Positions 36,697 to 45,398 of a DNA stretch of 64,000 nucleotides are shown here, one piece after another (positions within the stretch are counted from its first letter, which is position 1; each line of letters starts with the position of its first letter). The stretch comes from Candidatus Gastranaerophilales bacterium (GTDB lineage Bacteria > Cyanobacteriota > Vampirovibrionia > Gastranaerophilales > Gastranaerophilaceae): positions 29,951-93,950 of the forward strand of contig CALVEB010000005.1 of the NCBI GenBank assembly GCA_944326465.1, written 5' to 3'. The notes under the pieces were generated by a model that was not told the DNA's origin, ran no database searches, and was given only the letters and a program-made list of their open reading frames with translations. The translations under genes and the position numbers were made by a program.

Positions 36697-36724
36697 TTAC
36701 TTTTTTTATACAGCGCTGTATAAT
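36697..36724 (+). promoter_or_regulatory. Promoter with an 18-bp perfect palindrome
   Basis: TTTACT (36697-36702), 16 bp, TATAAT (36719-36724). The -10 overlaps TTATACAGCGCTGTATAA (36706-36723), a perfect 18-bp palindrome expected to bind a dimeric repressor. Confidence 0.6.
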
Positions 36725-36752
36725 GCATAAATAAAAGGAAGTGAGGGATTTA

Positions 36753-37745
36753 ATGAGGACAATAACACTTATTAACGGAGACGGCATAGGGCCGGAGATT
36801 TCAAAATCTGTCATGGATATTATATCTGCAAGCGGTTTAGAAATTGATTGGGATATTCAGACAGCAGGAGCAGACGTGATTGAAAAAGAAGGTATTCCTC
36901 TTCCGGAGCGTGTTTTAGAATCAGTCAGAAGAAACAAAATTGCTCTGAAAGCCCCTGTCACGACGCCCATAGGAAAAGGGTTCAGATCTGTTAATGTACA
37001 GCTCCGCAAAGAACTTGATTTGTATGCGAATTTGAGACCGTGTAAGAATTTGCCAAACGTAAAAACGCGTTTTGAAAATGTTGATATTGTTGTTGTCAGA
37101 GAAAACACAGAAGACTTATACGCTGGAATTGAACGCCGGATTGATGATAATACTGCAGAAAGTATTAAGATAATTACGCGCAATGCAAGTGAAAGAATTT
37201 GTAAATTTGCCTTTGACTATGCGGCTAAAAACGGCCGTAAAGAGGTTTGTTGTGTCACTAAGGCAAATATAATGAAATTATCAGATGGTTTGTTTCTGGA
37301 AACTTACAGGAATATTGCACAAAATTATCCGCAAATTAAACAGCGTGAAATTCTTGTTGATAATTTATGTATGCAATTAGTCCAAAATCCAACGCAATTT
37401 GATGTGCTTGTATTGCCTAACCTTTATGGTGATATCGTATCTGATTTATGTGCAGGGTTAATAGGCGGTCTTGGCGTTGCACAGGGGGCAAATATCGGTA
37501 CTGATTGTGCTGTTTTTGAACCTGTACACGGGTCAGCACCGGATATAAAGGGATTGAATAAAGCAAACCCGACCGCACTTTTATTGTCCGCAATTGAAAT
37601 GATTAACTTTATCGGTGAAAAGTCTTATGCTGAAAAAATAGAAAAAGCTCTATATAAAACGCTTGAAGCAGGAATTTGCACTGCCGATTTAGGGGGCAGT
37701 GCAAGTACAACTGATTTTACAAAGGCAATTATCGAACGCCTTTAA
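36753..37745 (+). CDS. NAD(P)-dependent isocitrate dehydrogenase family enzyme
   Basis: 330 aa. Beta-decarboxylating dehydrogenase. It starts TITLINGDGIGPEIS. The substrate motif RENTEDLYAGIER is closer to isocitrate dehydrogenase than to isopropylmalate dehydrogenase. NLYGDIVSDLCAGLIGGLG binds metal and substrate, and EPVHGSAPDIKG the nucleotide. It probably makes 2-oxoglutarate for amino-acid synthesis. ATG at 36753 is preferred over an in-frame GTG at 36741 because GAGGG lies just upstream. Likely controlled by the palindrome at its promoter. Confidence 0.88.
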   Translation: MRTITLINGDGIGPEISKSVMDIISASGLEIDWDIQTAGADVIEKEGIPLPERVLESVRRNKIALKAPVTTPIGKGFRSVNVQLRKELDLYANLRPCKNLPNVKTRFENVDIVVVRENTEDLYAGIERRIDDNTAESIKIITRNASERICKFAFDYAAKNGRKEVCCVTKANIMKLSDGLFLETYRNIAQNYPQIKQREILVDNLCMQLVQNPTQFDVLVLPNLYGDIVSDLCAGLIGGLGVAQGANIGTDCAVFEPVHGSAPDIKGLNKANPTALLLSAIEMINFIGEKSYAEKIEKALYKTLEAGICTADLGGSASTTDFTKAIIERL

Positions 37746-37765
37746 TATATTTAGACCAATTATTT

Positions 37766-38119
37766 CTAACAGAAAGATGTAAATCCGCCGCTTGAGCAGC
37801 CTCCGCCTGAAGATGCTCCGCAAGACACTGCGCCGCCGCCAGAAAATCCGCCGGATGTACCGAGTGTCGCAACCGCACTGGAAAAACTGCCTAAAAATCC
37901 GCCGCTGTAAGCAACTGTTTCACCATCTGAACAATCTGCATACTGTGCATAATTTACTGCAAAAGGATTGCTTGATGAAAAGGAATCATAGGATTCTGCT
38001 GCAAAATAATTAAACGCTGAATTCATAGCTAAAGAACCTGCTGTTTCAACAGTTTTAGCCGGTCTTGTATTTTCGGTTTGATTAGCTCTGCTTGAAGATT
38101 TACCTGTAATACCGTTCAT
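37766..38119 (-). CDS. Gly/Ser/Cys-rich small protein, possible modified-peptide precursor
   Basis: 117 aa. ATG at 38119 is chosen because AAGGAG lies 9 nt upstream; an in-frame start seven codons earlier precedes that site. Residues 1-40 are polar, and the middle is Ser/Ala/Tyr-rich. The last 45 residues are almost only Gly, Ser, Ala, Phe and Cys, ending in Cys. No signal peptide or modification enzyme gene is adjacent. It could be a surface protein or a Cys/Ser-rich precursor; neither is shown. Confidence 0.65.
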   Translation of the reverse strand: MNGITGKSSSRANQTENTRPAKTVETAGSLAMNSAFNYFAAESYDSFSSSNPFAVNYAQYADCSDGETVAYSGGFLGSFSSAVATLGTSGGFSGGGAVSCGASSGGGCSSGGFTSFC

Positions 38120-38274
38120 TATCTCTTGCTCCTTAATCATATCGTGCTTACATTAATATAAAAAAAAATATTTTTGCCTGATTTCAGAGCAGGTATTTTT
38201 TCGTAACATTTGTTAACAAATTATCAGTAACTAAATCGTATGAGTCAATTACCGCATTTTATAAATAATATAAA

Positions 38275-38311
38275 CCATGGGGTTTAGCGTTTTTTAAACC
38301 GATGGATTGAT
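38275..38311 (+). other. Hairpin/palindrome upstream of the 205-aa gene
   Basis: CCAT-GG-GGTTTA (38275-38286) mirrors TAAACC-G-ATGG, with GCGTTTTT between. It lies in the 228-bp gap between divergent genes, about 60 nt before the next start. Operator or leader hairpin. Confidence 0.4.
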
Positions 38312-38368
38312 GTGTATTGACGCTAATACAGCTAGTATATAACTGTAAAAGATTAGGGGAAAATTAAG

Positions 38369-38986
38369 TTGAAAAGATTAATATTACTAATAACAATATT
38401 ATGTACATTTACGGCGGGTATTGCGCTTGCTTCGGGTAATTTTTTAAACTCGGTCATTTTAGAAGGCACTGAAACCGGATATAATGTTGTTTTACGTTCA
38501 GATGCAAGAGCAAAAATTAAAAAATCAATAAAATCCCGCGACAATATGGTACTTACATTGTACGGAACGACTGTTTCAGATGATATAAATACATTGTACA
38601 AAAATACGACTGATGTTAATAGTATCATAGTAGAAACAGCAGCGCCGGATGAGGTAAAAATTTATATAAATGCAAAAGATATAGCTGATGCAAATGTTGT
38701 TTTGAATACTCCTAATTCTGCTCCGCTTGCTGTCGGCGACCGATTTGCAAAAGAAAAAATGTTATGGGCAGGTTTTTCGGTAATGTTTTTATTACTGATG
38801 ATACATTCAATAAAATCGCAGAACAGACGCATTGTCCGTAAAATGAATATGCGTGACCGTGAAATTGAGTTTTATAAGGCCACTATACCTAGTATCAATT
38901 ACAAGGTTAAAAATAAATATTCTGCAATCCCTGCGGCAAATAATGCAAGAACACTAAGACAGTTTCAGAACCTTACTAAAATCTGA
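38369..38986 (+). CDS. Exported membrane-anchored protein, unknown
   Basis: 205 aa. Signal peptide (MKRLILLITILCTFTAGIAL), then about 100 residues of beta-rich sequence outside the membrane (VILEGTETGYNVVLRSDAR, NMVLTLYGTTVSDD), reminiscent of the AMIN domains of cyanobacterial envelope proteins, though this is uncertain. A transmembrane helix at about 130-146 (LWAGFSVMFLLLMIHSI) and a basic cytoplasmic tail follow. It stands alone. Confidence 0.7.
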   Translation: MKRLILLITILCTFTAGIALASGNFLNSVILEGTETGYNVVLRSDARAKIKKSIKSRDNMVLTLYGTTVSDDINTLYKNTTDVNSIIVETAAPDEVKIYINAKDIADANVVLNTPNSAPLAVGDRFAKEKMLWAGFSVMFLLLMIHSIKSQNRRIVRKMNMRDREIEFYKATIPSINYKVKNKYSAIPAANNARTLRQFQNLTKI

Positions 38987-39005
38987 ACAAACTGATTTAC
39001 ATTAT

Positions 39006-39043
39006 AATACAGGTCCTTTATTAAATATAAAGGACTTTTGTAT
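39006..39043. terminator. Bidirectional terminator
   Basis: GTCCTTTA (39013-39020) pairs with TAAAGGAC (39028-39035), extended by flanking AATACA/TGTATT. It lies between the convergent 205-aa gene and wecB. Confidence 0.8.
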
Positions 39044-40164
39044 TAAGAAAAATATCTGTATATAGTTCGTTCAATAGTGTGCGCAGAATTTCCCTGACCA
39101 TAAGGATTTTGAGCTTTCAGACGGGTAGAGATAAAACTACCTGACAGAATTTCTTCTGCTTCTGAGACAATTTTTTCATAATCAGCGCCGACGAGTTTTG
39201 AAACGCCTGCATCAATACCTTCCTGACGTTCAGTTTCGTACCGCATTACAAGCGTAGGGCAGCCAAAAGACGGAGCTTCTTCCTGTATTCCGCCGGAATC
39301 TGTAAGAATTAATTTGGCATGCTTCATTAAATAAACGAGATTTGGATAATCCAGCGGTGTTAAAAGCTTAATATTGCTGTAGTTTTCTAATCTGGAATGA
39401 ATTTTGTCTTTTACGTTCGGATTAGGATGAACAGGAATTACAAATGTGTGCTCTTTATATTCATTTGCAAGATACTCAATTGCATCCAGTATCCGGTTAA
39501 TTCTTTCACCATGGTTTTCGCGGCGATGTACTGTTATTAAAACAAGTCTGTCGTTTATATCAACATTTTTATTTTTGAAGAATTTTGCAGCATCGTCAAG
39601 AGTTTCATCAGACAGACAGAAAAGAGCATCAATCACAGTATTTCCCACAACAAAAATTTTGCTGTCGGAAATATCTTCTTTTAATAGTGCCTGCCGATTT
39701 TTTTCGGTCGGTGCAAAGTTTAGTTCGGCAACGCGGGTTGTCATCTGGCGCATTATTTCTTCCGGAAACGGTTCATATATATCATAAGAACGCAGACCGG
39801 CTTCCACGTGGAATACAGGTATTTTTCTGTAAAAACTTGTCAATGCCCCGCACAGAACTGTCATTGTATCGCCTTGAACAACTGTTGCATCAATTTTATT
39901 TGTTTCATACACATTATCTAATGCCGTCAGTATACGTGACTGTACAGATGCAAGCGACTGATTGGTACGCATTACATCAAGATTAAAATCGGCTTTCAGA
40001 TTAAAATAAGATAACGTCTGATTTGAAAGTTCTTTTTGCTGTTCGGTGTTGCAAATTAAAACATTATACAGATCCGGATATTTTTTCATTTCCAATATAA
40101 CCGGAGCTAGTTTTATTACTTCGGGGCGTGTTCCGAAAACAAATAATATATTTTTCTTATCCAT
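39043..40164 (-). CDS. wecB: UDP-N-acetylglucosamine 2-epimerase (non-hydrolysing)
   Basis: 373 aa. It makes UDP-ManNAc for surface polysaccharides. The start VFGTRPEVIKLAPVI is diagnostic. VQGDTMTVLCGAL, HVEAGLRS, ITVHRRENHG and LTDSGGIQEEAPSFG are all present. Full length. No other glycan genes are adjacent, so the polysaccharide pathway lies elsewhere. Confidence 0.96.
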   Translation of the reverse strand: MDKKNILFVFGTRPEVIKLAPVILEMKKYPDLYNVLICNTEQQKELSNQTLSYFNLKADFNLDVMRTNQSLASVQSRILTALDNVYETNKIDATVVQGDTMTVLCGALTSFYRKIPVFHVEAGLRSYDIYEPFPEEIMRQMTTRVAELNFAPTEKNRQALLKEDISDSKIFVVGNTVIDALFCLSDETLDDAAKFFKNKNVDINDRLVLITVHRRENHGERINRILDAIEYLANEYKEHTFVIPVHPNPNVKDKIHSRLENYSNIKLLTPLDYPNLVYLMKHAKLILTDSGGIQEEAPSFGCPTLVMRYETERQEGIDAGVSKLVGADYEKIVSEAEEILSGSFISTRLKAQNPYGQGNSAHTIERTIYRYFS

Positions 40165-40283
40165 AGTTTATAGTCTAATATAAACAATTATTATTCGCAA
40201 TTATTAACCGCAGTAAATTAGCACACAGGGCAATTAAAAATAATATAATTTAAATTAATATCTATTAGAAAGGAGTTATTGCA

Positions 40284-40514
40284 ATGTATGAATTATACGT
40301 ATTAGAGACCTGTCCGTATTGTCACAAAGTAATGGAATATTTAGACAAAAACAATATCAAATATATTAAAAAAAATATAACTGATGAGAATGTACACAAA
40401 GAACTTTTAAAAATTGGCGGACACGATCAAGTACCTTTTTTGTATGACAAAGAAAAAGGTATAAAGTTATACGAATCTGACGATATTATTGAATTTATAA
40501 GTGAAAACAAGTAG
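40284..40514 (+). CDS. Glutaredoxin-like protein
   Basis: 76 aa. Thioredoxin fold with the redox motif CPYC (residues 10-13), the cis-Pro region QVPFL and the ESDDIIEFI helix. AAAGGAG precedes the ATG. It lies 8 nt upstream of the HCP-like gene, so the two are co-transcribed, which suggests a redox partnership even though the HCP-like protein has lost its metal ligands. Confidence 0.9.
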   Translation: MYELYVLETCPYCHKVMEYLDKNNIKYIKKNITDENVHKELLKIGGHDQVPFLYDKEKGIKLYESDDIIEFISENK

Positions 40515-40522
40515 GTGAAGAT

Positions 40523-42115
40523 ATGTATTATAATTTTAAACCGGATAATGATGAAACCTGTGTATCGCGTGGAATATGCTCCACATCGCCTGAAATAGCA
40601 GCGCTTCAGGAAATAATGTTCATTCTGCTCCGCGGACTTGCATATTACGTAACCAAGTTGGAACTTTCCGGTGCCAGAAACGCAAATATTAAAATAAACA
40701 TGATAAAAAATATTGTCTATCTTGCATCATTGCACGAATATACAGATGAACAGGTGCATCAGATTGTTAATAATCTTTTTTCAAACTTTATAAACACTGA
40801 AAAAATATATAAGGATTTTTGCACAAGCAGCAAAATGACATTTGATAAGTTTAATTCGCCTATTAAATTTGAAAATAATATGGATATGAATAAATTAATC
40901 AGTGAAGGAGATAAGGTTTATAAAAACAAATACCGCAGTCTTGATAAGACAATAAAAAATTATGCTGAAATTCTTTTTTGCATTCTTAAAAGTTTGGCTT
41001 TTTTAGTCATAGACCTGAGCGATAATGACATAGAAAGTACAGAAGCACAAAAAGAGATTATAAAAGCTTTAAACCTCTTTAACCAGCATAATTTATCTGA
41101 TGATAAACTGAGAAAACTAATCTATAATCTTGCGGATATAAATGCTGATTTAATGTTCAAACTAAATGATATTAAAACTAAGAAATTCGGTCAGATACAT
41201 GATACGGAGGTTTCGTGCTCAACACAAAAAGGCAAAGCAATTCTGGTATCAGGCAATAATTTATCAGAATTACAAGAAGTTTTGGAAGCTGTCAAGGACA
41301 AGGATATAAATGTTTATACAAACGGTAATTTATTAATTGCCCATGCTTATGAAAAATTTGCAGAATATGAAAACCTTAAAGGACACTTTGGAAACGGAGT
41401 GCAAACATCTGTTCTCGATTTTGCAACTTTTCCGGGGGCGATATTACTTACAAAAAATGAAGCGCATAATGTTGAATATCTTTATCGCGGCAGAATATTT
41501 ACAACAGATGAAATTCCGCCCAAAGGTGTGGCAAAATTAAATTCTAAAAATCTCGTTCCACTGATAGAGGGCGCAATGAACACAAAGGGTTTTGCACGCT
41601 CCCATAATAGACCATCTGTATCCGTAGGGTTTGATATTGATAAAGTTGAAGAACAATTCGACGAAATAGCAATGCAGCTTGAAAGCGGTGTTTACAAGCA
41701 TCTTTTTATTATCGGGCTTTCTAATCCGACTTATCAGCTGGATAATTATTTCAAAAATTTATTTTTGCTAAAACCGGATGATGCAGCTGTTATAAGTTTT
41801 TCATACAGTGCCAATTGTAAGAATATATACACAATAAATGCGGCAAGTGATTATTCACTGGCAACCAGTCTATTATACAAATTATTTGAAAAAGTTCCTG
41901 TTGACAGTCCGCAATTAACATTTTTCCTGACACGCTGTGATAACAGTGCATTTGCAGGGATGATAAGACTAAATCAAAAGGGCGCTAAAAACATTTATAT
42001 GTCTGCATGCCAGCCCAATATAATGAATCCTGCAACTCTTGATGCATTCAAAGGTCTGTATAATATAAACAATATGAGTATAGCAAGCGCTGATTTGGAA
42101 AAAATTATCGGTTAA
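40523..42115 (+). CDS. Hybrid-cluster-protein homologue lacking cluster ligands
   Basis: 530 aa. The fold of hydroxylamine reductase/HCP can be followed: CVSRGICSTSPEIAALQEI (Cys13, Cys19) matches the second half of the N-terminal iron-sulfur motif, and GHFGNGVQTSVLDFATFPGA matches GNYGxAWQxQxxEFxxFPGA. Yet the first Cys pair is missing. The THG histidine is replaced (TNGN), and Glu313 (LLTKNEAHN) sits where the catalytic cysteine of TTNC belongs. IIGLSNPTY replaces the GGCDG persulfide cysteine, and the TLACGKF and GQCND cysteines are gone. It is probably not an active hybrid-cluster enzyme. The role may be structural, sensory or a new chemistry. Confidence 0.75.
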   Translation: MYYNFKPDNDETCVSRGICSTSPEIAALQEIMFILLRGLAYYVTKLELSGARNANIKINMIKNIVYLASLHEYTDEQVHQIVNNLFSNFINTEKIYKDFCTSSKMTFDKFNSPIKFENNMDMNKLISEGDKVYKNKYRSLDKTIKNYAEILFCILKSLAFLVIDLSDNDIESTEAQKEIIKALNLFNQHNLSDDKLRKLIYNLADINADLMFKLNDIKTKKFGQIHDTEVSCSTQKGKAILVSGNNLSELQEVLEAVKDKDINVYTNGNLLIAHAYEKFAEYENLKGHFGNGVQTSVLDFATFPGAILLTKNEAHNVEYLYRGRIFTTDEIPPKGVAKLNSKNLVPLIEGAMNTKGFARSHNRPSVSVGFDIDKVEEQFDEIAMQLESGVYKHLFIIGLSNPTYQLDNYFKNLFLLKPDDAAVISFSYSANCKNIYTINAASDYSLATSLLYKLFEKVPVDSPQLTFFLTRCDNSAFAGMIRLNQKGAKNIYMSACQPNIMNPATLDAFKGLYNINNMSIASADLEKIIG

Positions 42116-42765
42116 AGTTTCCAGGGATAATCGTCCGGGATTTTCCAGTCATTGAGCTGTATGATTTTGGCTGCGGCGCTTGCGTTCTTATACAAAAGAG
42201 TTTCATCAAATGTTATAGTGTTTCCCTCATCATCTGTTACGTAGCATGGAACATAAGGTTCAATTCCTTTGTCCTTGTAGTTTTTGTCACAAGCCGGAGT
42301 TTCTTGTAAATTGGGATAAAAACCAAAACGAAAACAATTGCTGCCTAAAAACTCGCTGTAATCACCTGAAAAGTATTTAGATTTAGCATCAATGCAATAG
42401 AGATAATCTCTTTCTCTGAAGGTCATAGACATTCCGGAGCCATCAACAAAGTATAATATAAAATTATTGTTGGCTTTATCAGTTTTGACAGTCTTTAAGT
42501 ATTTAGCGAAGTATTGAGTATAAAATTGCTCTTTTGCCTCAGGAGTATTGTCAATAAATGTATCCCAGGTCGTTTTATCTCCGTTATCAACTTCAGAAAG
42601 TTTGATTGCTTCATTTATAGTGGTGTAGAATTTTATCAATTTGGTTTCAACAACTTTCTTTTTGTAAGAGGTTATTAGTGAAGGAATTGTTACTGCTGCG
42701 ACTATGCCGATTACCGCGAGTGTTATCAAAACTTCTGCCATTGTGAAAGCGTTTTTAATTGTCAT
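42112..42765 (-). CDS. Type IV prepilin-like protein, 217 aa
   Basis: Short positive leader, then AFTMAEVLITLAVIGIVAAV, the class III signal/N-helix with the conserved Glu5. Prepilin peptidase should cut before Phe. The C-terminal domain (residues about 40-217) contains four or more cysteines and an acidic NTITFDETLLYKN region. It is likely a minor pilin or pseudopilin. Divergent from an XRE-type HTH gene 131 bp away; its 3' end overlaps the HCP-like gene by 4 bp. Confidence 0.88.
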   Translation of the reverse strand: MTIKNAFTMAEVLITLAVIGIVAAVTIPSLITSYKKKVVETKLIKFYTTINEAIKLSEVDNGDKTTWDTFIDNTPEAKEQFYTQYFAKYLKTVKTDKANNNFILYFVDGSGMSMTFRERDYLYCIDAKSKYFSGDYSEFLGSNCFRFGFYPNLQETPACDKNYKDKGIEPYVPCYVTDDEGNTITFDETLLYKNASAAAKIIQLNDWKIPDDYPWKL

Positions 42766-42896
42766 AATATATCCTTTTGTATGTTATTTAACTTCTATTT
42801 TTATTTGTATTATATGGCATTTTATTTCAAATTGCAAGTAATTATATTGGGTTAACTTATTATTTCTTATAAATACTATTAATAATAGGAGTAGGT

Positions 42897-43223
42897 ATGC
42901 AAAATCGTATTTGTAAAACACTTGGAGAAAATATTAAACGTATAAGAAAAGCAAAGGGCCTTAATCAGGATACTCTCGCAGAACTCGTTGGTATTGAGAT
43001 TAAATCGTTAAGTCTGATAGAAACAGGTAAAGGATTTGTATCTGCAAAAACTCTTGAAAAACTTACTAAGGTTCTGAATATAAGTGCGGCAGAGCTTTTT
43101 GAAGATAGCACGGACAAAGATACTGAAAAAATATATAGTTCTATCATATCTAATCTGGAACTTATAAGAAATAATGCAGAAAAACTTGAAACAGCAAATC
43201 TTGTTATAAAAAGTTTATTGTAA
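42897..43223 (+). CDS. XRE-family HTH regulator, 108 aa
   Basis: Residues 5-65 form a Cro/C1-type helix-turn-helix (LGENIKRIRKAKGLNQDTLA, then GIEIKSLSLIETGKG). A C-terminal helix (KIYSSIISNLELIRNNAEKL) may dimerise. AGGAGTAGG precedes the ATG. It is divergent from the prepilin-like gene at 42112, whose promoter it could control; this HTH-prepilin pairing occurs three times in the window. Confidence 0.9.
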   Translation: MQNRICKTLGENIKRIRKAKGLNQDTLAELVGIEIKSLSLIETGKGFVSAKTLEKLTKVLNISAAELFEDSTDKDTEKIYSSIISNLELIRNNAEKLETANLVIKSLL

Positions 43224-43225
43224 AC

Positions 43226-43258
43226 AAAAAGCGAGGTTAAATAAACCCCGCTTTTTTA
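43226..43258. terminator. Bidirectional terminator after the HTH gene / rpsG
   Basis: AAAAAGCG-A-GGTT (43226-43238) pairs with AACC-C-CGCTTTTT (43244-43256). It also ends the rpsL-rpsG transcript. Confidence 0.8.
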
Positions 43259-43277
43259 TTATATCAATAAAAATTGA

Positions 43278-43748
43278 TTAATATCTGTAATGAGCGAATG
43301 CTTTGTTAGCTTCAGCCATCTTGTGGGTGTCTTCACGTTTTTTGCAAGCAGCACCTGAGCCGTTTGAAGCATCAATCAATTCATTTGTTAATTTGTCAAT
43401 GAATGATTTACCGCCGCGCTTTTTAGCAGATTCAATAATCCATGAAGAAGCGAGCGCAAATCCTCTGTCAGCTTTAACTTCGATAGGTACCTGATATGTA
43501 GACCCACCGATACGTCTTGCTTTTACTTCCAACAACGGAGTTGCGTTAGTAAGTGCCTTCTGGAAGATATCAAGCGCTTTTTCGTTTGTTTTTTCTTCAA
43601 TTCTTGTCATAGTTGAATAGAAGATTTTTTCAGCGAGCGATTTTTTACCGCGACGCATAATTCTGTTGATAAATTTAGAGATATCAACACTGTTATATAC
43701 AGGATCAGCTAACGGAATACGTTTAGCCGGTTTAGAACGTCTTGACAT
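43278..43748 (-). CDS. rpsG: 30S ribosomal protein S7
   Basis: 156 aa. It nucleates assembly of the 30S head and contacts tRNA at the E site. The typical start SRRSKPAKR is followed by IMRRGKKSLAEKIFYSTM, with VEVKARRIGGSTYQVPIEV and ANKAFAHYRY at the end. Its ATG overlaps the rpsL stop (TAATG). The transcript ends after rpsG; the usual fusA and tuf genes do not follow. Confidence 0.98.
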   Translation of the reverse strand: MSRRSKPAKRIPLADPVYNSVDISKFINRIMRRGKKSLAEKIFYSTMTRIEEKTNEKALDIFQKALTNATPLLEVKARRIGGSTYQVPIEVKADRGFALASSWIIESAKKRGGKSFIDKLTNELIDASNGSGAACKKREDTHKMAEANKAFAHYRY

Positions 43749-44140
43749 TACTTCTTACCTCCTTTAGCTTTAGCGTTTTTCTTAGCACCGTATTTAGATC
43801 TGCTCTGTGCGCGGTTAGCAACACCGGCAGTATCCAAAGTACCTCTGATGATGTGGTAACGAACACCCGGAAGGTCTTTAACCCTGCCGCCTCTGATAAG
43901 AACAACACTGTGTTCTTGCAGGTTGTGGCCAATACCCGGAATATAAGAAGTAACTTCATAACCGTTGGTTAATCTTACTCTGGCAACTTTTCTGAGCGCT
44001 GAGTTAGGTTTTTTAGGGGTTGTTGTGTAAACCCTTGTACATACTCCGCGTCTTTGTGGACATTCCATCAAGGCCGGAGATTTTGTTTTGTCGATTAGCT
44101 TTTTGCGTTCTTTGCGAACAAGCTGGTTAATTGTAGGCAT
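43748..44140 (-). CDS. rpsL: 30S ribosomal protein S12
   Basis: 130 aa. Decoding-centre protein. The start [13 protein letters not shown] is typical. [18 protein letters not shown] carries the lysines whose change gives streptomycin resistance (wild type here), and [17 protein letters not shown] is intact. The tail is basic and slightly extended. AAAGGAG precedes the ATG. Confidence 0.98.
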   Translation of the reverse strand: MPTINQLVRKERKKLIDKTKSPALMECPQRRGVCTRVYTTTPKKPNSALRKVARVRLTNGYEVTSYIPGIGHNLQEHSVVLIRGGRVKDLPGVRYHIIRGTLDTAGVANRAQSRSKYGAKKNAKAKGGKK

Positions 44141-44375
44141 TTTTTTCTCCTTTATATTAGTAACATATTCGGCAAAATCATATCCTGAAACCCTTACGCA
44201 TTCCGGTATGACCGGACTACGGGTGCCTGTTAATTCAGGCTTGCGGGGATAAATTTGAAAATTTTTCCGGCTAATATGGCCTTTTCCGCCCCTTACGTCC
44301 TATTTTTGCCTCACAAAACCGATTTTTCAGCACAAAATTTCGGCAATGTGTAATCTAATTAAACAATCTTTATAA
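44141..44375 (-). promoter_or_regulatory. rpsL leader region
   Basis: 235 bp without a gene. On the minus strand it shows the small hairpins GCCTGAATTAACAGGC and CCGGTCATACCGG and the near-repeats GACGTAAGGGG and TGCGTAAGGGT before the ribosome site. It probably contains the promoter and a ribosomal-protein autoregulatory leader, but I cannot match it to a named element. Confidence 0.4.
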
Positions 44376-45335
44376 CTAATTGTCAAGAGGAACATCAGGT
44401 TTTATTTGATTAATTATTACGAAAGCTTCATCATACGGATATACTTTAAGTAGTTTTGCTATTCTATCTGCTTTTTGACCGTCAAAATAATATCCTGTTT
44501 CTTTAGAGTAGCTCACCGCATGTTCACCGCAGACCACCGCCTTATCAACAGATAAATTTGTTAGAAGTTTTCCTATGAATTGCATGTTCCGGTTTGAATA
44601 GTATTCATTATCCAGATCATCTTTGAGCACACAGGTATTCATTATCTGCTGTACATCTTCGCAGCTATAGTGATTTGCCAGTTTAAATCCTTCTTCAAAA
44701 AGAGCATAACTTACCGATTCATTTTCATTTCTGTCCTCTAACTTAGCTGTATTTGTAATAGCAGCCACAGTTTTTAGATCGTAATTATCAAGTTTCCTAT
44801 TAACTTCTCTGCGCAATTTGCCATTAATTGAGGTTTTACAGTTTTTGGTAAGTTTTATTGTAGATAAATATTTTTCTTTATCTTCTTCGTCCTGAAAAAT
44901 CTTTAGATTCGTAATATTATATCCCGGCGGAATATCAGAAACTATCGGATTTTCAGTATTAAAGCATGAATTTAGATCGAAATCACAGTCTTTATTTAGC
45001 AGATAATCAGCTTTCACGGGGTTAAAAAATTGTTGCTTTACCGGTCTAATATCATCTTCATCGTAACTTGAATAACCGTTTTCAATATCATCACGCGCCG
45101 GATCAAACATTTCGTTATCCCTGAAGATATCAGCAGATGTATCGTTTTCATCGACATTGTGTTCTTCAGTTGAATATAACGTGTCACTTAAAATAAAGGG
45201 AATGCCGTATGCATAGTTCTGCTGGTAAACTGAATCTAAACTTTCATTTGTTTCGTCAATAGTAGTAATTGACCGTTTTTTTTGCGTTGGAACGGGCTGT
45301 GAGGTGTGCCCGAATGTTATTAGTGAAATTTTCAT
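44376..45335 (-). CDS. Hypothetical protein, 319 aa
   Basis: No family recognised. Acidic N-terminal half (1-140), rich in Asp, Glu, Asn and Tyr and probably partly disordered. The C-terminal half is helical (LANHYSCEDVQQIMNTCVL, RIAKLLKVYPYDEAFVII). There is no signal peptide or membrane segment. It is located between the rpsL leader and the aconitase-family gene, all on the minus strand. Confidence 0.65.
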   Translation of the reverse strand: MKISLITFGHTSQPVPTQKKRSITTIDETNESLDSVYQQNYAYGIPFILSDTLYSTEEHNVDENDTSADIFRDNEMFDPARDDIENGYSSYDEDDIRPVKQQFFNPVKADYLLNKDCDFDLNSCFNTENPIVSDIPPGYNITNLKIFQDEEDKEKYLSTIKLTKNCKTSINGKLRREVNRKLDNYDLKTVAAITNTAKLEDRNENESVSYALFEEGFKLANHYSCEDVQQIMNTCVLKDDLDNEYYSNRNMQFIGKLLTNLSVDKAVVCGEHAVSYSKETGYYFDGQKADRIAKLLKVYPYDEAFVIINQIKPDVPLDN

Positions 45336-45398
45336 GAGACCTCATTACTTTTAGTGCACATAATATTCTAAAAAGCGTCAAAATTTTTTTTTGTTATA

